From NCBI GenBank assembly GCA_020446665.1, contig JAGREF010000103.1:1-7923 (forward strand): a DNA stretch of 7,923 nt. Direction: 5' to 3'. A program made the position numbers and the translations under genes. Below the pieces are notes generated by a model that had not been told where the DNA came from, searched no databases, and saw nothing but the letters and a program-made list of their open reading frames with translations. Source of the stretch: Sphingomonadaceae bacterium. Lineage in GTDB: Bacteria; Pseudomonadota; Alphaproteobacteria; Sphingomonadales; Sphingomonadaceae. Of the stretch, positions 5,177-7,923 are shown piece after piece. Within the stretch, counting starts at the first letter, position 1; every line of letters begins with the position of its first letter.

Positions 5177-6469
5177 ATGAGCTGCCTCAAGAACGAGACT
5201 GCACAACCCGCTGCAACAGGCCCGAATGGCGCCGATTTCAACCCTGCGGCGATCATGCAGCCGCGCGTGCCCGACATGATCCCGAACGAGCTGAAAAATG
5301 GCGGACGGGTGAAGAGCAATTCCGTGTCGCCCAATGGCGTCTATCTGCCCAATAACAATATCCAGACCCCGGCCATGACCTCGCCCGAATATGTGCAGAT
5401 CAGCACGGCGGCGGCGATGACGCTGGGGCTGATGCCGGGCAGCATGCATGGCTGTTCCTGCACCCGCTGTCTCAATCTGCTGCTGACCTATCCCGAAGGG
5501 TGCCGCGCCAATTGCGCCTATTGCGGGCTGGCCCGCCACCGTGAGGCTGACCGCGACTATGCCGATCGCAATTTCATCCGGGTGGACTGGCCCGCCGTGC
5601 CCATGGCGCAGATTGCCGAGATCGTGGGGCGTGACGGGGCCAACAGCCCGTTCCACCGCATGTGCATCTCCATGATCACCCATCCCAAATCGGATGAGGA
5701 TACCTTCACCGTTCTGAAGACCTGGACCGACCATGTCTCGCCCGATGATATCCCGGTCTCGATCCTGTCCAATCCCACCACCATGCAGCGCGCTGACGTG
5801 GTGCGGCTGAAGGATATGGGCGCGGACATCTGCACCGTCGCACTCGACGCCGTGACCCCGGAAATCTTTGACCGGACCCGCGGCAAGGGCGTGCAATCGC
5901 CCCACAACTGGAAGAAATACTGGGAAATCCTGGAGGATGCGCGGGACATTTTCGGGGCGCAGAAATTCGGCGCGCATGTCATTATCGGCATGGGCGAAAC
6001 TGAATTCGAAGCGCTCAGCCTCATCCAGAAGCTGGTCGATATGGGTGGCCACAGCCATCTGTTCTGCTTCTTCCCGGAAAAGGGCAGCCTGATGGATCAC
6101 CTGCCCCCCACCCCGCGCGATCAGTGGCGGCGGGTGCAGCTGGCCCGCTACATGATCGATTATTGCGGTGCCCGTGTCGAGAATATGCGCTTCGACGATC
6201 AGGGCCGCGTGATGGATTACGGTCTGCCCAGCGGCGAAGTGGACATGATCATAGATACCGGGATTGCATTCCGCACCAGCGGCTGCCCGGGCAAGTTCCA
6301 GGAAGATATCTCCGCCTGTGACCGCCCCTATGGCGACAGCCCGGTTTCCGACATTGCCAGCTATCCTTTCCAGCCGGAAGGGGCGCATATGAAGAAGATC
6401 CGCAGCCAGCTTGGCCGGACGCGCCCGGGCGAGGAATATGAGCCCGGCGAGGAGTTCGAGAGCCTCTGA
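5177..6469 (+). CDS. Radical SAM lipoyl synthase component of the LipS1/LipS2 type (second of the pair)
   Basis: A 430-residue radical SAM protein with the cluster motif C109-x3-C113-x2-C116 (GCRANCAYCGLARH). Just before it is a second cysteine group, C93-x-C95-x2-C98 (GCSCTRC), and near the C-terminus are Cys370 (TSGCPGKF) and Cys381 (SACDRPYGD). These extra cysteines could bind an auxiliary iron-sulfur cluster that supplies sulfur, as LipA and BioB do. The first 90 residues are a long, Asn/Pro-rich extension. The C-terminus ends in a short acidic repeat (PGEEYE then PGEEFE). GGGAG lies 10 bases before the ATG. The gene starts 40 bases after the first radical SAM gene, and its TGA overlaps the ligase ATG by one base, so the three are translated from one message. 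It should cooperate with its upstream partner on octanoylated target protein; the LipS1 versus LipS2 label is left open. Confidence 0.82.
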   Translation: MSCLKNETAQPAATGPNGADFNPAAIMQPRVPDMIPNELKNGGRVKSNSVSPNGVYLPNNNIQTPAMTSPEYVQISTAAAMTLGLMPGSMHGCSCTRCLNLLLTYPEGCRANCAYCGLARHREADRDYADRNFIRVDWPAVPMAQIAEIVGRDGANSPFHRMCISMITHPKSDEDTFTVLKTWTDHVSPDDIPVSILSNPTTMQRADVVRLKDMGADICTVALDAVTPEIFDRTRGKGVQSPHNWKKYWEILEDARDIFGAQKFGAHVIIGMGETEFEALSLIQKLVDMGGHSHLFCFFPEKGSLMDHLPPTPRDQWRRVQLARYMIDYCGARVENMRFDDQGRVMDYGLPSGEVDMIIDTGIAFRTSGCPGKFQEDISACDRPYGDSPVSDIASYPFQPEGAHMKKIRSQLGRTRPGEEYEPGEEFESL

Positions 6470-7521
6470 TGGCGGCGCGGTTTCGCGTTGTTGATGCAGG
6501 GCGGCTGAGCGGGCGCGAGAATATCGCGCTCGACAGTGCGCTGATCGAAGCCCGGCTGGCGGGCGAGATTGGCGACACGTTGCGCTTCATCACATTCGAG
6601 CCCTGCGCGCTGATCGGACGGCACCAGGATCTGGCGCAGGAACTCAATCTCGAAGCCTGCCGCGAGCGCGGGGTGCAGACCGTGCGCCGGATGAGCGGCG
6701 GCGGGGCGATCTTCATGGACGAAGGGCAGCTCGGCTGGGCACTGGTGTGTGACCGGCGCGTGCTGGGCACGGCCACTTTGCCGGACGTGACTGAAAAAAT
6801 CTGCACTGCCATCGCGGCAGGGATTTCAAAGCTCGGCGTCGATGCCCGCTTCCGCCCGCGCAACGATATCGAGATCGAAGGCCGCAAAGTGTCCGGCACG
6901 GGCGGTTTCTTTGACGGCAATATCCTCATCTTTCAGGGGACAGTGATCCTCGACATAGACCCGGCGGCGATGATGGCGGTGCTCAATGTCCCGCAAGCCA
7001 AGCTGGAGAAGCGGCAATTGGCTGATGCAGGTGCGCGGGTGACATCACTGAAGGCCGAACTGGGCGAGATGCCCTCGCTCGAAGCGGTCAAGGCGGCCCT
7101 GCTGGAAGGGCTGGCCGAAGTGCTCGACATAGAAGCCGTGCCGGAGGAGCTTTCCGAACGCGAGAAACAACTGGCGAAAGAGGCCTTTGACGAGGAAATC
7201 GGCAGGGAAGAATTCGTCGCTGAAATCTGCGATCCTGCCCGGGAGGCCGGAGTGTTCGCCGGGCAGAATGCGGCGCGTAATCTCACTGCCTATCTCCGCG
7301 TCGATGGCCAGCAGGACAATCGCATCCGCGAAGTGCTGTTTGTCGGCGATGTCTTCGTCACCCCTACCCGCGCCTTGCTCGACCTGGAATCGCAATTGCG
7401 CTGGGCGCAGCTGGCCGATGTTCCGGCCAAGGTGGAGGCGTTCTTCGCCGATCCGGCCATTTCCATGCTCGGCCTTACCCCGGCTGATTTCTCTGACGCG
7501 ATTGCCGACGCCGCCCCATGA
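6469..7521 (+). CDS. slpl(AB): Lipoate:protein ligase with LplA-like and LplB-like parts, sLpl(AB) type
   Basis: A 350-residue ligase of the biotin/lipoate ligase fold. Seen directly: ENIALDSALIEA near the N-terminus; the lipoate-binding RRMSGGGAIFMDEG block (73-86, usual form RRxSGGG); and NDIEIEGRKVSGTGGFF (132-148), where Lys140 matches the catalytic lysine. After a charged linker (about 225-260) a C-terminal part (about 262-350, with LRVDGQQDNRIREVLFVGDVFVTP-type strands, quoted here in outline) resembles the LplB accessory domain. The length and single-chain A+B layout fit sLpl(AB), which activates octanoate or lipoate and attaches it to a lysine of the acceptor protein. In sulfur oxidisers the acceptor is LbpA of the sHdr system. 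It overlaps the preceding gene by one base and the next by four (ATGA). An ordinary LplA serving the 2-oxoacid dehydrogenases is the alternative, but the neighbours argue against it. Confidence 0.88.
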   Translation: MAARFRVVDAGRLSGRENIALDSALIEARLAGEIGDTLRFITFEPCALIGRHQDLAQELNLEACRERGVQTVRRMSGGGAIFMDEGQLGWALVCDRRVLGTATLPDVTEKICTAIAAGISKLGVDARFRPRNDIEIEGRKVSGTGGFFDGNILIFQGTVILDIDPAAMMAVLNVPQAKLEKRQLADAGARVTSLKAELGEMPSLEAVKAALLEGLAEVLDIEAVPEELSEREKQLAKEAFDEEIGREEFVAEICDPAREAGVFAGQNAARNLTAYLRVDGQQDNRIREVLFVGDVFVTPTRALLDLESQLRWAQLADVPAKVEAFFADPAISMLGLTPADFSDAIADAAP

Positions 7522-7923
7522 AACAGCTCACTGTCATTCAGCACACTTCCGCCGACTATCTCGGCCTGATCGAGGATCATCTGGAGGGGCGGCGGATCCG
7601 CTTCCACTATCACCGCCCCTTTACCGAGGCGGGCAAGGTGCCGCCCTTTGAACTGATCGGCGACGGGCTGATCCTGCTGGGTGGCGGCCCCTGGGGCAGC
7701 GCCGGGGAACGCGACCTGCCCACGCTGAAAGAAGAAGTCGCCCTCGCCCGCGCCGCTTTCATGAGCGGGCTGCCTATCATCGGTATCGGTTTGGGCGCGC
7801 AGATCGTGGCGCTGGCCTGTGACGGATCGGTAGAGCAGGCACCGCTCACTTTCACCACCGGCATGGCCACACGCTGCGCCGAGGACGCGCTGGCTGGCTT
7901 CATGCCCGAATCCTATCTCAACC
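7518..7923 (+). CDS. Class I glutamine-amidotransferase-like protein lacking the nucleophilic cysteine (N-terminal part; runs off the right edge)
   Basis: The ATG at 7518 overlaps the ligase stop (ATGA), with no ribosome-binding site of its own, so translation is coupled. The 135 visible residues show the GATase class I pattern. They include a GDGLILLGGGPWGSAGE segment (48-64, in place of the usual PGGP-like turn) and the elbow PIIGIGLGAQIVALACDG (86-103). In active enzymes the elbow reads GICLGAQ or GICLGHQ, with cysteine as nucleophile; here Gly91 (codon GGT, 7788-7790) takes that place. The protein therefore should not hydrolyse glutamine in the normal way. The C-terminal His-Glu pair lies outside the window. 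The role is unknown; the operon position suggests a part in lipoate assembly or sulfur transfer, possibly structural. A sequencing error turning TGT to GGT is the simple alternative. Confidence 0.85.
   Translation, partial: MKQLTVIQHTSADYLGLIEDHLEGRRIRFHYHRPFTEAGKVPPFELIGDGLILLGGGPWGSAGERDLPTLKEEVALARAAFMSGLPIIGIGLGAQIVALACDGSVEQAPLTFTTGMATRCAEDALAGFMPESYLN

Noticed and set aside
5075..6388. 437-codon open frame on the minus strand
   Set aside because: It lies opposite the second radical SAM gene, has a His/Gly/Arg-rich composition typical of a high-GC shadow frame, and has no recognisable domain; the plus-strand protein has clear motifs.

Overview
The window looks like a high-GC alphaproteobacterial chromosome, possibly Sphingomonadales (a guess from GC content, codon use and protein style). 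It reads as part of a sulfur-oxidation locus of the sHdr-LbpA kind. Nine protein genes are packed tightly and fall into a leftward and a rightward group. I saw no tRNA, rRNA, CRISPR array, insertion sequence or gene-free stretch over 300 bases.

Leftward group (1-2720, minus strand). In transcription order it holds a DsrE2-type protein and TusA (the cytoplasmic sulfane-sulfur carriers), a FadL/OmpP1-type outer-membrane channel, a terminator-like hairpin, and the N-terminal 127 residues of a molybdopterin oxidoreductase. That enzyme looks like SoeA, the catalytic subunit of cytoplasmic sulfite dehydrogenase, and has its own promoter.

Rightward group (2777-7923, plus strand). First comes a zinc-dependent histone-deacetylase-family (AcuC-like) protein, divergent from dsrE2. 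A separate promoter then drives a four-gene overlapping or closely spaced operon: two radical SAM proteins, a lipoate:protein ligase with LplA-like and LplB-like parts, and a class I glutamine-amidotransferase-like protein running off the edge. The radical SAM pair plus fused ligase matches the non-canonical lipoate assembly route (LipS1/LipS2 with sLpl(AB)). In sulfur oxidisers that route matures the lipoate-binding protein LbpA, partner of sHdr. LbpA, sHdr and LipT are not in the window and would be expected nearby.

How the genes fit together (inference): FadL may admit a hydrophobic or sulfur substrate. DsrE2 and TusA pass sulfane sulfur to sHdr-LbpA. The LipS/sLpl operon builds the lipoyl group of LbpA. 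SoeA oxidises the sulfite formed. The most notable new signal is regulatory: a perfect 10-bp inverted repeat (TATACATTAG, 6-bp spacer, CTAATGTATA) sits in the lipoate-operon promoter, and degenerate copies lie in the dsrE2/deacetylase divergent promoter and the soeA promoter. This suggests one repressor for the whole set. Two other oddities are an amidotransferase with glycine in place of its nucleophilic cysteine, and a lysine-deacylase-type enzyme beside a lysine-lipoylation operon.
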